A DNA stretch of 64,000 nucleotides from Halarsenatibacter silvermanii (GCF_900103135.1 NZ_FNGO01000014.1:1-64000), one strand, 5' to 3'; positions 34,032 to 44,220 are shown, numbered from the stretch's first letter. Made by a program: numbers and translations. The notes: a model not told the origin generated them from the letters alone.

Positions 34032-35396
34032 TTATCTCGCCAGCGGATATTCTCCGTCGAAACAGGCGGTACAGTAATCCCTGTCTGCAGCATTAATTGC
34101 AGCCAGAAGGCCTTTTCTGCTGAGATAGGTCAGAGAATCAGCACCGATATGCTCTCTTATCTCCTCCCTGCTTTTCTCAGCAGCAATCAGCTGCTGTCTG
34201 CGGGAGGTGTCCATGCCATAATAACAGGGATAGGCTACCGCTGGAGATGAAACCCCCATATGCACCTCCCGCGCCCCTGCGCTGCGCAGCATCTTAATTA
34301 TCTGTCTCGAGGTTGTCCCCCGAACTATCGAGTCATCTATCAATATAACACGACTATCATTGATAATGCTCGATATTGGATTGAGTTTGGCCCTGACCTG
34401 CAGATCCCTGATATTTTCGGTGGGCATGACAAAGCTTCGGCCTATATACTTATTCTGCAGTATCCCCTGTTTGTAGGGAAGCCCGGACTCCTCGGAAAAA
34501 CCAAGTCCGGCCGATATTCCCGAGCTGGGGACGGGAACGACAATGTCACCATCTATCTCCGCCTCCTGAGAGAGGTTCCATCCCATTTTCTTGCGGGCCA
34601 GCCGCACATTCTGTCCGCCAATAATGCTATCTGGACGGGCAAAATATATGAATTCAAAAGAACAGAAGCTGCTCTGGCATTGCTCGCGATAAAAGCGGCT
34701 TTGAATTCCCGATCCATCTATAACAATCAGCTCCCCGGGTTCTATCTCCCTTAATTTTTCTGCCTCCAGTATATCAAAAGCGCAGGTTTCCGAAGCCAAA
34801 ATATAGGTATCCTCTCTTTTACCCAGGATCAGCGGCCGAAAACCGCGGGAATCCCTGGCAGCGACCAGCCTGTTTTCAGTCATGGCCACCAGGCTGAAAG
34901 CACCTTTCAGCTTGTGCAGGCTTTCAACCAGAGCTTCGACTGGATCATCACTGAAAGAATGAGCAGTAAGGTGAGCTATAACTTCGGTGTCCAGGTCGGA
35001 GTGGAATATAGCTCCTCTCTCCTCCAGATTGCTGCGAAGCTCACTGTGATTTATAATATTTCCATTGAGAGCCAGCGCCAGATCTCCTTTGATAGAACTG
35101 GTCAAAAGAGGCTGAGCATTGATCATTTTCTCAGAGCCGGTAGTAGAATATCTAACATGTCCTAAAGCCAGATTTCCTGACATTTCCGCCAGATCCTCTT
35201 TCTCAAATACGTCTGTCACCAGCCCCAGACCCCGCTGTGATTCAAAGCCATCCTCACCGCTCACACAGATACCGGCGCTCTGCTGACCTCTGTGCTGGAG
35301 CGCATAAAGTGCGAGATAACTCAAGCTGGCTATATCTGCATCGCAGTCAGGAGAATAGATGCCGATTACGCCACATTCTTCGGCCGGCCCGTCCAT
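34032..35396 (-). CDS. purF: Amidophosphoribosyltransferase (Fe-S type)
   Basis: The committed enzyme of purine synthesis, about 454 residues from ATG 35396. The nucleophile Cys follows a 7-residue propeptide (MDGPAEE then CGVIGIYS) and must be exposed by cleavage. Glutaminase residues GHVRYSTTGS and the PRPP motif VILIDDSIVRGTTS are intact. A C-terminal CTACF matches the [4Fe-4S] ligand pair of the Bacillus enzyme. Its ATG shares one base with the purL stop (TAATG). A start 12 codons earlier (35432) is possible and would give a longer propeptide. Confidence 0.95.
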   Translation of the reverse strand: MDGPAEECGVIGIYSPDCDADIASLSYLALYALQHRGQQSAGICVSGEDGFESQRGLGLVTDVFEKEDLAEMSGNLALGHVRYSTTGSEKMINAQPLLTSSIKGDLALALNGNIINHSELRSNLEERGAIFHSDLDTEVIAHLTAHSFSDDPVEALVESLHKLKGAFSLVAMTENRLVAARDSRGFRPLILGKREDTYILASETCAFDILEAEKLREIEPGELIVIDGSGIQSRFYREQCQSSFCSFEFIYFARPDSIIGGQNVRLARKKMGWNLSQEAEIDGDIVVPVPSSGISAGLGFSEESGLPYKQGILQNKYIGRSFVMPTENIRDLQVRAKLNPISSIINDSRVILIDDSIVRGTTSRQIIKMLRSAGAREVHMGVSSPAVAYPCYYGMDTSRRQQLIAAEKSREEIREHIGADSLTYLSRKGLLAAINAADRDYCTACFDGEYPLAR

Positions 35397-37591
35397 TATC
35401 CCTTTAGTTTGCCGCTTATGGCTGAGTTCCATGCAGATTTCATCTCCTCCAGAGAAATATTTAACCTGTTTTCAAGTGAAACTTCTTTCTTTCCAACCTG
35501 CCCCAGCTTCCTGACCGCTGCACCTTTATCAGCGGCCATATCGATCAATTCTTCTTCCTTTTCGCTGGAGAGCGAGACCAGAATTCTGCCGGGGGTCTCG
35601 GCAAAGAGCTCTTCCTCGAGTGATAGATCGCCATTTAATTCCAGGCTGGCTCCCAGATCTCCCGATACAGCAGCAGCGGCCAGAGCCATAAAAAGCCCCC
35701 CTGATCCGCAGCTGCAGGCAGATTTCAATAAATTTTGAGCGGCTGCCCGTCTACATACTTTCTGAATATTCTTTTCTTGATCCAGATCGAGATCAGGAAG
35801 AGAACCGCAGTTTTCCCCGGCTGCCCTGCGCACAAATTCGCTGCCTCCCAGTTCAGCTTTAGTCTCGCCCAGAAGATAGATAACATCTCCTTCTTTTTTA
35901 AAGGCTGAGGTTATATAATTATCCTTTTCAGCTATACCTATCATGCCGATCACAGGAGTGGGAAATATAGATCCTTCCGCCCCTTCATTATAAAGACTTA
36001 CATTGCCTCCGATAACAGGCAGATCGAGTTCCCTGCAGACCTCTCCAATTCCCTCTATTCCCTCGTTTAACTGCCAGTAAACGCCGGGGTTTTCAGGGCT
36101 GCCAAAATTCAAACCATCTGTGACAGCCAGGGGTTTTGCCCCGCAGCTGCTTATGGACCGGGCCACTTCAGCTGTCGTCAATTTGCTGCCCAGCCGGGGG
36201 TCGAGATGGCAGTAATGTCCCCGGGAAGAGATATCAGCCACCAGAACTCTTTCATCAGGAAGCATAAGAGCTCCTGCACACTCTTCTGAGCTGTTCAAGA
36301 CTTCTTTTCTTCCTTCGTTTCCAGCCTTTTCTAAAAACCATCTATTCGCCCCCAGCCCGGGAGCACGCAGCATTTCCAGAGCTGCCTCCTTTAAAGTGCC
36401 AGGCCAGGATATATCTGACGATGATTTTTCAGCAAAATCACCCGGATAATCCGGTTTCTCCATCTCACGCTCGGGTATCGGAAAACCCTCTGTCAGCGAA
36501 CCAACTGGAAGATCAGCTTTGGTCTTTTCTCCCTCTTTAACCCTGAGGATTTTGTCCTCAATGACAGTACCGATAACTTCCGCCTCAAGATCATAACTCC
36601 TTAAGATCTCCAGAACTTTTTCGGAGCTGGACTTCTCGACGGAGAACATCATTCTCTCCTGAGTCTCTGCCAGCATAATTTCATAGCTGCCCGGATCTTC
36701 GCTGGTTAAAGGGACCTTTTCCAGTTCTAACTCTATACCTGTACCGCTGGCTCCGGCCATCTCGCTGGCTGCTCCGGTAATGCCTGCCGCACCCAGATCC
36801 TGCAGGCCGATGAGCAGATCTTCCTCTATAATCTCCAGAGAAGCCGATATCAACCTCTTCTCTATCTCCGGCCTGCCGGCGGGAACTTCTTCGCTCTTAT
36901 CTCCGTTTTCCTCTTCAGCCGAAAGCTCATCAGATGCAAAGCTGGCCCCGCTCACCCCTTCAGTTCCGGTGGCAGCTCCAGCCAGAATTATTAAGCTGCC
37001 GGGACTGCCCGCCCTGGCTCTGACCTCCCTGTCAGCCGGCAAAATACCCACACACATGGCATTTACCAGCGGATTGCTCTCATAGGCCTGAGAAAAATTG
37101 AAACTGGACCTGACCGTCGGCACATCAATTCCTTTTCCGTATGAAAGAATACCGTCAACGGCCTCGACCGCCAGCCACTGAGAACGTTCCGACTCTAACT
37201 CTCCCAGACATATAGCTCCCAGGGCTGCAGCCGGTCGGCTGCCCACCGAGATAACATCCCGGGCTATTCCTCCCAGCCCGGTAGCCGCTCCTTTAAAGGG
37301 GGCCACAGCCGAAGGATGGTTGTGACTTTCAACCTTGAAGGCAGCCGCCAGCCCCTCTCCCAGATCAACGATACCGGCATTTTCTCCCGGCCCCTGTATT
37401 ACCTTTTCTCCCTCAGATGGAAGCTTTTTTAAAAGCCGCCGGGAGTTTTTGTAGCTGCAGTGTTCTGACCACATCACCCCGTACATTCCCAGTTCCAGCC
37501 GATTGGGTTCTCTATTCAAATCGGAACATATTTTATCATATTCCTCTGCTGTCAATCCTTCCTGCTGCCAGTTGCCTTCCGCATCCGTCAT
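35396..37591 (-). CDS. purL: FGAM synthase large subunit (small-type PurL)
   Basis: A 731-residue PurL of the short Bacillus type, which needs separate PurQ glutaminase and PurS. The N-terminal MWSEHCSYKNSRRLLKKLP, ATP/substrate loop VESHNHPSAVAPFKGAATG and GGLGxx-type loops of both halves are visible. It lacks the fused glutaminase domain of the 1300-residue form. purQ and purS normally lie just upstream, but only 29 bases separate purC from purL here. It overlaps the next gene, purF, at its stop. Confidence 0.96.
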   Translation of the reverse strand: MTDAEGNWQQEGLTAEEYDKICSDLNREPNRLELGMYGVMWSEHCSYKNSRRLLKKLPSEGEKVIQGPGENAGIVDLGEGLAAAFKVESHNHPSAVAPFKGAATGLGGIARDVISVGSRPAAALGAICLGELESERSQWLAVEAVDGILSYGKGIDVPTVRSSFNFSQAYESNPLVNAMCVGILPADREVRARAGSPGSLIILAGAATGTEGVSGASFASDELSAEEENGDKSEEVPAGRPEIEKRLISASLEIIEEDLLIGLQDLGAAGITGAASEMAGASGTGIELELEKVPLTSEDPGSYEIMLAETQERMMFSVEKSSSEKVLEILRSYDLEAEVIGTVIEDKILRVKEGEKTKADLPVGSLTEGFPIPEREMEKPDYPGDFAEKSSSDISWPGTLKEAALEMLRAPGLGANRWFLEKAGNEGRKEVLNSSEECAGALMLPDERVLVADISSRGHYCHLDPRLGSKLTTAEVARSISSCGAKPLAVTDGLNFGSPENPGVYWQLNEGIEGIGEVCRELDLPVIGGNVSLYNEGAEGSIFPTPVIGMIGIAEKDNYITSAFKKEGDVIYLLGETKAELGGSEFVRRAAGENCGSLPDLDLDQEKNIQKVCRRAAAQNLLKSACSCGSGGLFMALAAAAVSGDLGASLELNGDLSLEEELFAETPGRILVSLSSEKEEELIDMAADKGAAVRKLGQVGKKEVSLENRLNISLEEMKSAWNSAISGKLKG

Positions 37592-37619
37592 CTCAGCTCA
37601 CTCCTTACTGCTGCTAAAT

Positions 37620-38333
37620 TTATTTTTCTTTTTTAATCCTCTTTAGAATCTCCTCGTAACCGGCCATTACCCCTCCCATTTCCTGCCGAAAACGATCTTT
37701 ATCCAGCTTTTTACCGGTGCTGACATCCCAGAGTCTACAGGTGTCAGGGGTTATCTCATCGGCGAGCTTGATCTCCTCCTGATCTGTCCGGCCGAATTCC
37801 AGTTTAAAATCAACGAGATCTATCCCGGCTTCAGCTAAAAATTGCTGCAGGACATTATTTATCTCCCTGGCTTTAGATCTTATTTCAGCCAGCTCTTCCT
37901 TATCGGCCAGTTCTAAAAGCTTTATATGCTCGGAGTTCAGGAGTGGATCACCGAGCTCATCGCTTTTATAAAAAAATTCGATCACTTCCTCTTCGAGTTC
38001 GGTTCCTTCTGCCAATCCGGTCCTTTCGGCCAGGCTGCCGGCGACGATATTTCTTACCACCACTTCCAGAGGAAAAATATCCATCTTTTCGACCAGCATT
38101 TCGTTATCGCTCAATTTTTCCAGGTAATGAGTCGAAATGTTTTCTGCTTCCAGCAGTTCAAAAAATATCATTGAAATTTCGGTGTTGAGTTTTCCCTTTT
38201 TTTGCAGGCTGGCTTTCTTCTCTCCGTCAAATGCTGTAGCATCATCTTTGAACTCCATGATCATTTTCTGTTTGTCTTCGGTGGTATAAAGCTTTTTGGC
38301 CTTGCCCTCATATAGCATATCCTTCTTTTGCAT
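37620..38333 (-). CDS. purC: SAICAR synthase
   Basis: A 237-residue enzyme joining CAIR and aspartate with ATP. The family features LYEGKAKKLYTTED (residues 7-20), DDATAFDGEKKAS (about 31-43), EVVVRNIVAGSLAER and the late DFKLEFGR are intact. Length is normal for bacterial PurC. It lies between purB and purL. Confidence 0.97.
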   Translation of the reverse strand: MQKKDMLYEGKAKKLYTTEDKQKMIMEFKDDATAFDGEKKASLQKKGKLNTEISMIFFELLEAENISTHYLEKLSDNEMLVEKMDIFPLEVVVRNIVAGSLAERTGLAEGTELEEEVIEFFYKSDELGDPLLNSEHIKLLELADKEELAEIRSKAREINNVLQQFLAEAGIDLVDFKLEFGRTDQEEIKLADEITPDTCRLWDVSTGKKLDKDRFRQEMGGVMAGYEEILKRIKKEK

Positions 38334-38393
38334 ACATTTTTCCTCCCGGAGAACAAATTTTACAGGCGTATAATTTAAATCTATCGGTAAATT

Positions 38394-39809
38394 TTATAAG
38401 TCCAGCTTTTCCTCCCAACCGGATACGACTGCTTCTGTCTTTTCCACAGAACGACCGATATAACTTTCAGGATCCCTTATAATTTGCTGCTGGTCGGCGG
38501 TGAAATTCTGCCAATAATCAGCCAGTTTATCGCTTTTCACGACCAGATCCTGAAGATCAACCCCCTTCTCTCTAGCCTCCATACTCAGAACCCTAACAGC
38601 TTCATGAGCATCGGGATGACCGTGATAGGCCAGAAGAATATAAAGGGGTTCGGCAGCAACCAGATCGGAATTGAGATCGTAGTTTTCCCTCATGCTTTCG
38701 GCAAAAACACTGAACTTCTCCATTACCTTTTGCAGGCGGTTGATAGAGATATGGAAAGCGGCCAGTATTTCGGGTATAAACCGGGAGGAAGCAGAATTGG
38801 AAAGATCACGCTGGTGTTCGGATATCTGGTCGTTATATCTGGTCACCATCCGGGCGGAGAATTCTTTCCACATACTCTTAATATTTTCGTAATTGATGGG
38901 GTTCATCTTATGAGGCATGGTCGATGATCCCACCTGGCCCTCCTCAAAATATTCACCCACCTCGCTTATTTCCGAGCGCTGCAGATGCCTCATATCATCG
39001 CTGAGGTTGGCCATAACACCCATAGCCGACACTAAGCCGTGGACCAGATCGAGAGTAAATTCGGGCTCGACAATCTGAGTTGAATGAGAGGCGGGTTCAA
39101 GTCCCAGCTCCGACAGGACCTCTTTTTCGAATTCTTCCGGCTCATCCAGAAATAAATCGATGGCATTATAAGCCCCTACAGCTCCTGAAAGCTGCCCTTT
39201 GAGCTCATCCCGGGCTCTTTGAATCGTCTGAATTCTGCCTCCCAGTCTGCTCACATATTCGCTCAGAGCAAAGCCGAAAGTAATCGGAACAGCATGCTGA
39301 CCGTGTGTTCTACCTATCTGCAGCGTATCTTTCTCGCGCCGGGCGATAGCCATGAGCTTTTTCTGCAGATCTTTTAGTGCTGGTAAAATCTCCTCTTCGA
39401 TCGCTTCTTTATAGCGCAGAGAATTGGCGGTGTCGATTATATCGCTGGAGGTGGCCGTAAAATGTATAAAAGGCCGGGCTTTTTCCGACACTCTCCTCTG
39501 CAGACAGTTGGCCAGAGCCCTAATATTATGTTTCGTCTTTTTTTCCTCTTCATAAACCTCAGCGGCAGTTACCTCTTCAGCAGCATCTTTCACCTGCCTG
39601 TAAACATCATCATCACAAAAATCAAATTCGGCCAGCTTTTTCACAAGAGCTGTTTCAACCCGCAGCTGATAATCAACTTTGGCGGATTCAGAGAGGTAAT
39701 CTCTCAGCTCGGATATACCTTCCTTGGCTGCATAGCGATGATCGAGCGGGTTTATATTATCGAATCTCCCAATTTTCTTATTTTCCTCACTCAAATTTTT
39801 CTCGCTCAC
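38394..39809 (-). CDS. purB: Adenylosuccinate lyase
   Basis: A 471-residue fumarase/aspartase-superfamily enzyme cleaving SAICAR and adenylosuccinate. The superfamily signature [11 protein letters not shown] is at about residues 293-303, with RTHGQHAVP (about 166-174) and FTATSSDI carrying other catalytic residues. It overlaps the purE stop by 4 bases. Confidence 0.97.
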   Translation of the reverse strand: MSEKNLSEENKKIGRFDNINPLDHRYAAKEGISELRDYLSESAKVDYQLRVETALVKKLAEFDFCDDDVYRQVKDAAEEVTAAEVYEEEKKTKHNIRALANCLQRRVSEKARPFIHFTATSSDIIDTANSLRYKEAIEEEILPALKDLQKKLMAIARREKDTLQIGRTHGQHAVPITFGFALSEYVSRLGGRIQTIQRARDELKGQLSGAVGAYNAIDLFLDEPEEFEKEVLSELGLEPASHSTQIVEPEFTLDLVHGLVSAMGVMANLSDDMRHLQRSEISEVGEYFEEGQVGSSTMPHKMNPINYENIKSMWKEFSARMVTRYNDQISEHQRDLSNSASSRFIPEILAAFHISINRLQKVMEKFSVFAESMRENYDLNSDLVAAEPLYILLAYHGHPDAHEAVRVLSMEAREKGVDLQDLVVKSDKLADYWQNFTADQQQIIRDPESYIGRSVEKTEAVVSGWEEKLDL

Positions 39810-40312
39810 TGCAGATCGCCTCTTTCCATCTTCTCGGCTGTATTTAAAACTTCTTCTCTCATGCTGTCTTTATAATCTCTAATTTTTTGTCTCGCCTTCT
39901 GATCTGCCGTGCCCAGAATTTGCACGGCTAAAATGGCGGCGTTTTTTGCGCCATCGATGGCCACTGTAGCCACCGGAACCCCACCGGGCATCTGAACAAT
40001 AGATAAAAGGGAATCTTTACCGCTCAAAGTCGAAGTCTTAACAGGAACTCCTATAACGGGAAGTTCGGTGACAGCTGCCATCATTCCGGGTAGATGTGCT
40101 GCCCCGCCGGCCCCGGCAATAATGACCTTCAAACCTCTTTCGACAGCTTCCCGGGCGTAATCATACAATCTCTCCGGAGTGCGGTGAGCTGATACCACTG
40201 TCATCTCATAGGAAACCCCCACCTCATCCAGAAATTCAGCTGCATCTTCCATGACCGGCAGATCGGAATCGCTGCCCATAACTATGCCGACTTCAATGTT
40301 GTCTTCACTCAT
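39806..40312 (-). CDS. purE: N5-CAIR mutase
   Basis: A 168-residue class I PurE. The motif [19 protein letters not shown] (residues 10-28) and [15 protein letters not shown] (about 39-53) bind the substrate, and GGAAHLPGM is intact. It works with PurK, whose gene ends 3 bases upstream, converting N5-CAIR to CAIR. Confidence 0.97.
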   Translation of the reverse strand: MSEDNIEVGIVMGSDSDLPVMEDAAEFLDEVGVSYEMTVVSAHRTPERLYDYAREAVERGLKVIIAGAGGAAHLPGMMAAVTELPVIGVPVKTSTLSGKDSLLSIVQMPGGVPVATVAIDGAKNAAILAVQILGTADQKARQKIRDYKDSMREEVLNTAEKMERGDLQ

Positions 40313-40315
40313 AAT

Positions 40316-41488
40316 TTATTCCTCCTTGCCGTAGATATCTATTTTCTGGCTGGCCTTTTTAGCCTTTTCCATAGCTGCAGCCGCATTAGCCCCACGGGCG
40401 GTCAAATGGCCCATCTTGCGGCGCCTGTAGGCTGTCTTTTTGCCATAGATGTGAACTCTCGCCTTATCGACTGCCAGAGCTTCTTCCAGGCCGGCTATCT
40501 CAGTCTTACCTCTTGGGTTTTGCCCCAAAAGATTGTTCATGGCGGCAGGACTGATCAGCTCTGTGCTGCCCAGGGGAACATCCAGTATGGCCCTTATGTG
40601 ATTTTCAAACTGCGAGGTATGACAGCTCTCTATGGTATGATGCCCTGAATTATGAGGACGAGGGGCGATTTCATTGATGAGCACCCGCGGCTTTTCATTT
40701 TCGCCCTCTATCACAAACATCTCTATGCAGAAAATGCCGACAGTCTCAAAAAATTCAGCTATATCCCGGGTCAATTTGTGGACTTTCTTACGCGCTGGGG
40801 CTGAAATTTCGGCCGGAGCCCGGGTTTTAATGAGTATACTCTTTTCATGGACATTTTCAGCCAGCGGATAAATTCTGTTTTCTCCCCCCGGACGCCGACA
40901 GATCTGGGCCGATATTTCCTTTTCATAGGGGACAAAACGCTCAGCCATCAAAAGCCGCTCCCCTCCGTCAAGCTCCGAAAAAGCTTCATCTATTTCCTCG
41001 CTGCTGTCGACTCTAAAATTGCCCTGACCGTCATATCCTCCGCGGCAGCTTTTCAGCATGAAGGGAAAACCAAATCTCTCAGCCGCAGTCCTAAGATCAT
41101 CACCATCTTTAACCTCGGTATATTCCGGGACGGGTATTCCCTCTTCACTCAATCTGTTTTTTTGTTCCAGTTTATTCTTTATCACCTGCAGATTCCAGGG
41201 ATGGGGATATATTCTCGCCCCCTGTCTGGCCAGTTCGGAAAGTGTATCTGCATCTATATGTTCAAATTCGTAAGTCAGCAGGTCAGATCTCTCAGACAGA
41301 GCTTTGATAGCTTTTTCATCGTGAAAATCAGCAACAATATGATCATCAGCCAGTCCCGCAGCCGGACAGCCAGGAGCAGGATCGAGCACAACAAAATACA
41401 GATCCAGCCTGCTGCATTCCTGTATCATCATCCGACCCAGCTGGCCGCCTCCGATTATACCTATGATTTTTTCTCCCATGAACGTCAA
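40316..41488 (-). CDS. purK: N5-CAIR synthetase
   Basis: A 390-residue ATP-grasp enzyme carboxylating AIR with bicarbonate and ATP. The N-terminal GIIGGGQLGRMM, the ATP-grasp loop FMLKSCRGGYDGQGN and the metal-binding EIAPRPHNSGHHT are visible. The start is uncertain: TTG at 41488 is 9 bases from AAGGAGG (inside the purD end), while the ATG at 41479 reads better but is 18 bases away. The TTG start follows the purD stop directly. Confidence 0.95.
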   Translation of the reverse strand: MTFMGEKIIGIIGGGQLGRMMIQECSRLDLYFVVLDPAPGCPAAGLADDHIVADFHDEKAIKALSERSDLLTYEFEHIDADTLSELARQGARIYPHPWNLQVIKNKLEQKNRLSEEGIPVPEYTEVKDGDDLRTAAERFGFPFMLKSCRGGYDGQGNFRVDSSEEIDEAFSELDGGERLLMAERFVPYEKEISAQICRRPGGENRIYPLAENVHEKSILIKTRAPAEISAPARKKVHKLTRDIAEFFETVGIFCIEMFVIEGENEKPRVLINEIAPRPHNSGHHTIESCHTSQFENHIRAILDVPLGSTELISPAAMNNLLGQNPRGKTEIAGLEEALAVDKARVHIYGKKTAYRRRKMGHLTARGANAAAAMEKAKKASQKIDIYGKEE

Positions 41489-41489
41489 A

Positions 41490-42779
41490 TCAAACGTCCT
41501 CCTTCCTCAATCTTTCCAGTGCTTTAGCTCCGATATCCGGCCGAAAATGAGCGTCGGGAAAATTGATCTTATCAACTCCCCGGTAGGCTTTATCGAGGGC
41601 GTATTCGAGATTTTCGCCCAGGGCTGTGACTCCCAGAACTCTGCCGCCGGCTGTCAAAAGCTGATCTTCGGCTTCAGCTGTGCCCGCCTGAAAGACAAAT
41701 CTATCATCAGCCTCAACCCTGTCTATGCCTTCTATTTTTTTACCTGTTTCATAATCGCGGGGATACCCGCCGGAGGCCATAACCACACAGGCAGCCGCTT
41801 TATCAGACCACTCCAGGTTCACTTCCTCCAGCCGGCCCTCTGCAGCAGCCTGCAAAACCCCGGCCAGATCGTTCTCGAGCAAAGGCAGCACGACCTGGGC
41901 TTCCGGATCTCCAAATCTCACGTTAAACTCCAGTATATAGGGATCTTTGTTCTCCTTTATCATCAGTCCGCAGTAAATTACTCCCTTAAATTCTATACCT
42001 TTTTCTTCCAGAGCGGCAAGAGTTGCTTCTATAACCTCGCTCTCAATTCGCTCTCTCATTTCAACATCCACAAGGGGAGCGGGGGCTATCGCACCCATAC
42101 CTCCGGTATTGGGTCCTCTGCCACCCTCATAGACAGCTTTATGATCCTGCGAGGATACCATCGTCTTATAATCCTCGCCGTCGACCAGGGCCAGGACAGA
42201 AGCCTCTTCTCCCTCCAGTTTTTCTTCGATAACTATCCTATCTCCCGCCTTACCGAACTCCCTCTCTACCATTATCTTCTCGACTGCTCTCCGGGCTTCC
42301 TTTATCTCGCTGCAGACAAAAACACCTTTACCGGCAGCCAGGCCATCGGCCTTGACCACTACAGGAGCTTCTCTGGATTGCAAAAAAGAATCAGCCGAAT
42401 TAGCATCGGAAAAAACTCGAAAAGGTGCGGTGGGTATTTCAGCTTCCTGCATCAGGCGTTTGGCAAAAACTTTACTGCCCTCCAGCCGGGCAGCCCGACT
42501 CCCGAGGCCAAATATCAGCTGGTCTGCCTCTCTGAATTTGTCCACCAGCCCATCAACCAGAGGTGCCTCGGGGCCGACGACCGTAAGATCTATTTTCTCT
42601 TCAAGACAGAACTCGAGCAGCCTCTCATGCTCCCCGACACCTATATCGACATTCCAGCCAATTTCAGCCGTTCCCGGATTGCCCGGAGCACAGTAAATTT
42701 CATCGACCTCTGAACTTTGATTCAGCTTCCAGACCAGGGTATGCTCCCTGCCGCCGCTGCCTGCCACCAAAATCTTCAT
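41490..42779 (-). CDS. purD: Phosphoribosylamine-glycine ligase
   Basis: A 429-residue ATP-grasp GAR synthetase. Features are MKILVAGSGGREHTLVWKL, the ATP loop VVKADGLAAGKGVFV and the metal-binding LEFNVRFGDPEAQVVLPLL. It is the first gene of the purine operon, directly behind the guanine riboswitch and its terminator, although purD is usually last in Bacillus-type clusters. Confidence 0.97.
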   Translation of the reverse strand: MKILVAGSGGREHTLVWKLNQSSEVDEIYCAPGNPGTAEIGWNVDIGVGEHERLLEFCLEEKIDLTVVGPEAPLVDGLVDKFREADQLIFGLGSRAARLEGSKVFAKRLMQEAEIPTAPFRVFSDANSADSFLQSREAPVVVKADGLAAGKGVFVCSEIKEARRAVEKIMVEREFGKAGDRIVIEEKLEGEEASVLALVDGEDYKTMVSSQDHKAVYEGGRGPNTGGMGAIAPAPLVDVEMRERIESEVIEATLAALEEKGIEFKGVIYCGLMIKENKDPYILEFNVRFGDPEAQVVLPLLENDLAGVLQAAAEGRLEEVNLEWSDKAAACVVMASGGYPRDYETGKKIEGIDRVEADDRFVFQAGTAEAEDQLLTAGGRVLGVTALGENLEYALDKAYRGVDKINFPDAHFRPDIGAKALERLRKEDV

Positions 42780-42796
42780 GCTGATTTTACCCCCTT

Positions 42797-42865
42797 ATAA
42801 AATATAAAAGCCAGACGGATAGGCTCCCATATAATTCTGAGAGAAACCTACCCGTCTGGGCTTTT
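42797..42865 (-). terminator. Riboswitch-controlled terminator
   Basis: Arms 42847-42865 and 42806-42823 form a stem of about 18 bp with one bulged C and one G-T pair, followed by ATATTTTAT on the minus strand. It lies between the aptamer and the purD ribosome site (AAGGGGG). Confidence 0.75.
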
Positions 42866-42953
42866 ATCCCTGCGGTGTTGATAAGCATCGCTCGGACCCC
42901 TGAGAAATTCTGAAGAACTGACGAATTCCTCCCGGCCCCCTAGACGCTCTTGC

Positions 42954-43023
42954 TCTCATAGGCAGATAGTTTACGGCTATCTGGTAGAAACTTGTGAGCC
43001 ATATCCTCACAACTATATGAGAT
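42954..43023 (-). promoter_or_regulatory. Guanine-type purine riboswitch aptamer
   Basis: On the minus strand P1 is TCTCATA/TATGAGA, P2 is TGTGAG/CTCACA with the loop GATATGG, and P3 is CAGATAG/CTATCTG with the loop CCGTAAA. The J2/3 core AGTTTCTACC is canonical. The ligand-pairing base (position 74 in the xpt numbering) is C, indicating guanine or hypoxanthine rather than adenine. Two core positions differ from xpt: G instead of A24 in J1/2 and C instead of A73 in J3/1. It controls the downstream purine operon. Confidence 0.93.
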
Positions 43024-43212
43024 ACTAACTCTCTTATAAAATTTTCTATTCAGCCAGAATTAATAAAGCTCAGATTATAAATAATACAGGGTCTTTTTGA
43101 ATTTAATTTTCGGTCAACAAGAAGAACCAGAAACAGTTTTTATCCCTGCAAATTCATTCTATCAAATTGCTCGTTTTTTATCAAAAACTAAATACCGTCT
43201 CCCCCCGAGAGA

Positions 43213-43620
43213 TCAATCATCAGAAAATTTCTCCTCGGGTGCATCGATCTCCGCTGCATAGGGCTTTATGTCCAAAAGCGGAGTCTTATCGATAGCATCC
43301 AGGCCGGTGACCAAAAGCTCTCTCCCCTGGCGCTCGATAAGCTTTACCAGAGTCACTCCGATAGGATTGGGTCGGTTGGGGGTTCTCGAAGCGAAAAGCC
43401 CCCTCACTCCTCCGTATCGGCGCGGTCCGATAAGAGTATAATCATCTGACTTATGAAGGTGGAATACTATCTTTAGATATTCACTCTCTTCGATGCTGTC
43501 GAGCCCATCGGCATATTCCTCATCCACTATCACTCTGCTCTCGGCTGCTTTGAGCGTATCGGGATCTTTCGTCTCGGCAAATTCATTTCTTATAATTCCT
43601 ATTGGGGAAAATTCCAGCAA
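43213..43620 (-). CDS. TrmO/TsaA-family tRNA methyltransferase-like protein
   Basis: A 135-residue protein of the UPF0066/TrmO family, which methylates N6 of t6A37 in tRNA using SAM. The start FSPIGIIRNEF, the central SRTPNRPNPIGVTLVKL (about residues 76-92) and late LDAIDKTPLLDIKPY are characteristic. It is short compared with E. coli TrmO (about 235), lacking the C-terminal extension, as in many archaeal and Firmicute members. It lies between the riboswitch region and the FolT-like gene. Confidence 0.85.
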   Translation of the reverse strand: MLEFSPIGIIRNEFAETKDPDTLKAAESRVIVDEEYADGLDSIEESEYLKIVFHLHKSDDYTLIGPRRYGGVRGLFASRTPNRPNPIGVTLVKLIERQGRELLVTGLDAIDKTPLLDIKPYAAEIDAPEEKFSDD

Positions 43621-43692
43621 AATTTATCCTCCTCAATTCACAGAAGATAAAATGGACCTTAAATCATACTGCTTTCTGGAACAGATAATTCA

Positions 43693-44220
43693 TTAAATTC
43701 TGGGGCGATAATTAATCCTCTCCAGCGGCAGCACCGGCACATAGTTTAAAAGGGTATAGATGAAGAATATCTGTACAGGCATTATTATGGCTCTGGCAAC
43801 CAGTCTGGCCGGTAAAATTGCCCAGAATGCATCGCCGAACATAATTGAAAGCCAGAAGGTATTCATGAAGACAGAAACGATAATATCTGTGACCAATAGA
43901 GTTATAACAACCTTTTTGAGGCTCACTCTGTCAAGCCTGACTTCTTTGAAAAGATAACCGGGTATAAAACCCAAAAGGGCATAACTGAGAGTAAATCCCG
44001 GAAAAAAACCACCCATGGGATTAATTAGTATGCCGACCAGATCAGCAACAACCCCGGTCATAGCACCTCCCAGCGGCCCCAGCAGCATTCCTGCCAGGTA
44101 AAGGGGAGCATGATCAAAGGCTATTCTGATTGTCCCACCTATCATGAAAGCGAAAAATCGAGCTAGAATAATACTTATGGCCGCCATAAGGGCCATTATA
44201 GCTATGCGGTGAACTTTCAT
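43693..44220 (-). CDS. ECF transporter S component, folate (FolT-like) family
   Basis: A 175-residue six-span membrane protein. The early RIAIMALMAAISIIL span, the AGMLLGPLGGAMTGVVADL region and the FFPGFTLSYALLGFIPGYL motif match the folate-family ECF substrate-binding subunits. These work with a shared EcfA/A'/T module, not found in this window. Folate is the likely substrate but other vitamins cannot be excluded. A good promoter is 100 bases upstream and GGAGG precedes the ATG. Position next to the purine cluster (PurN and PurH use folate) fits. Confidence 0.8.
   Translation of the reverse strand: MKVHRIAIMALMAAISIILARFFAFMIGGTIRIAFDHAPLYLAGMLLGPLGGAMTGVVADLVGILINPMGGFFPGFTLSYALLGFIPGYLFKEVRLDRVSLKKVVITLLVTDIIVSVFMNTFWLSIMFGDAFWAILPARLVARAIIMPVQIFFIYTLLNYVPVLPLERINYRPRI

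Noticed and set aside
41463-42713. 416-codon plus-strand frame opposite purD
   Set aside because: Antisense to a complete purD. Long shadows arise here from Glu/Leu-rich codon use. The translation has no domain sense and no ribosome site.
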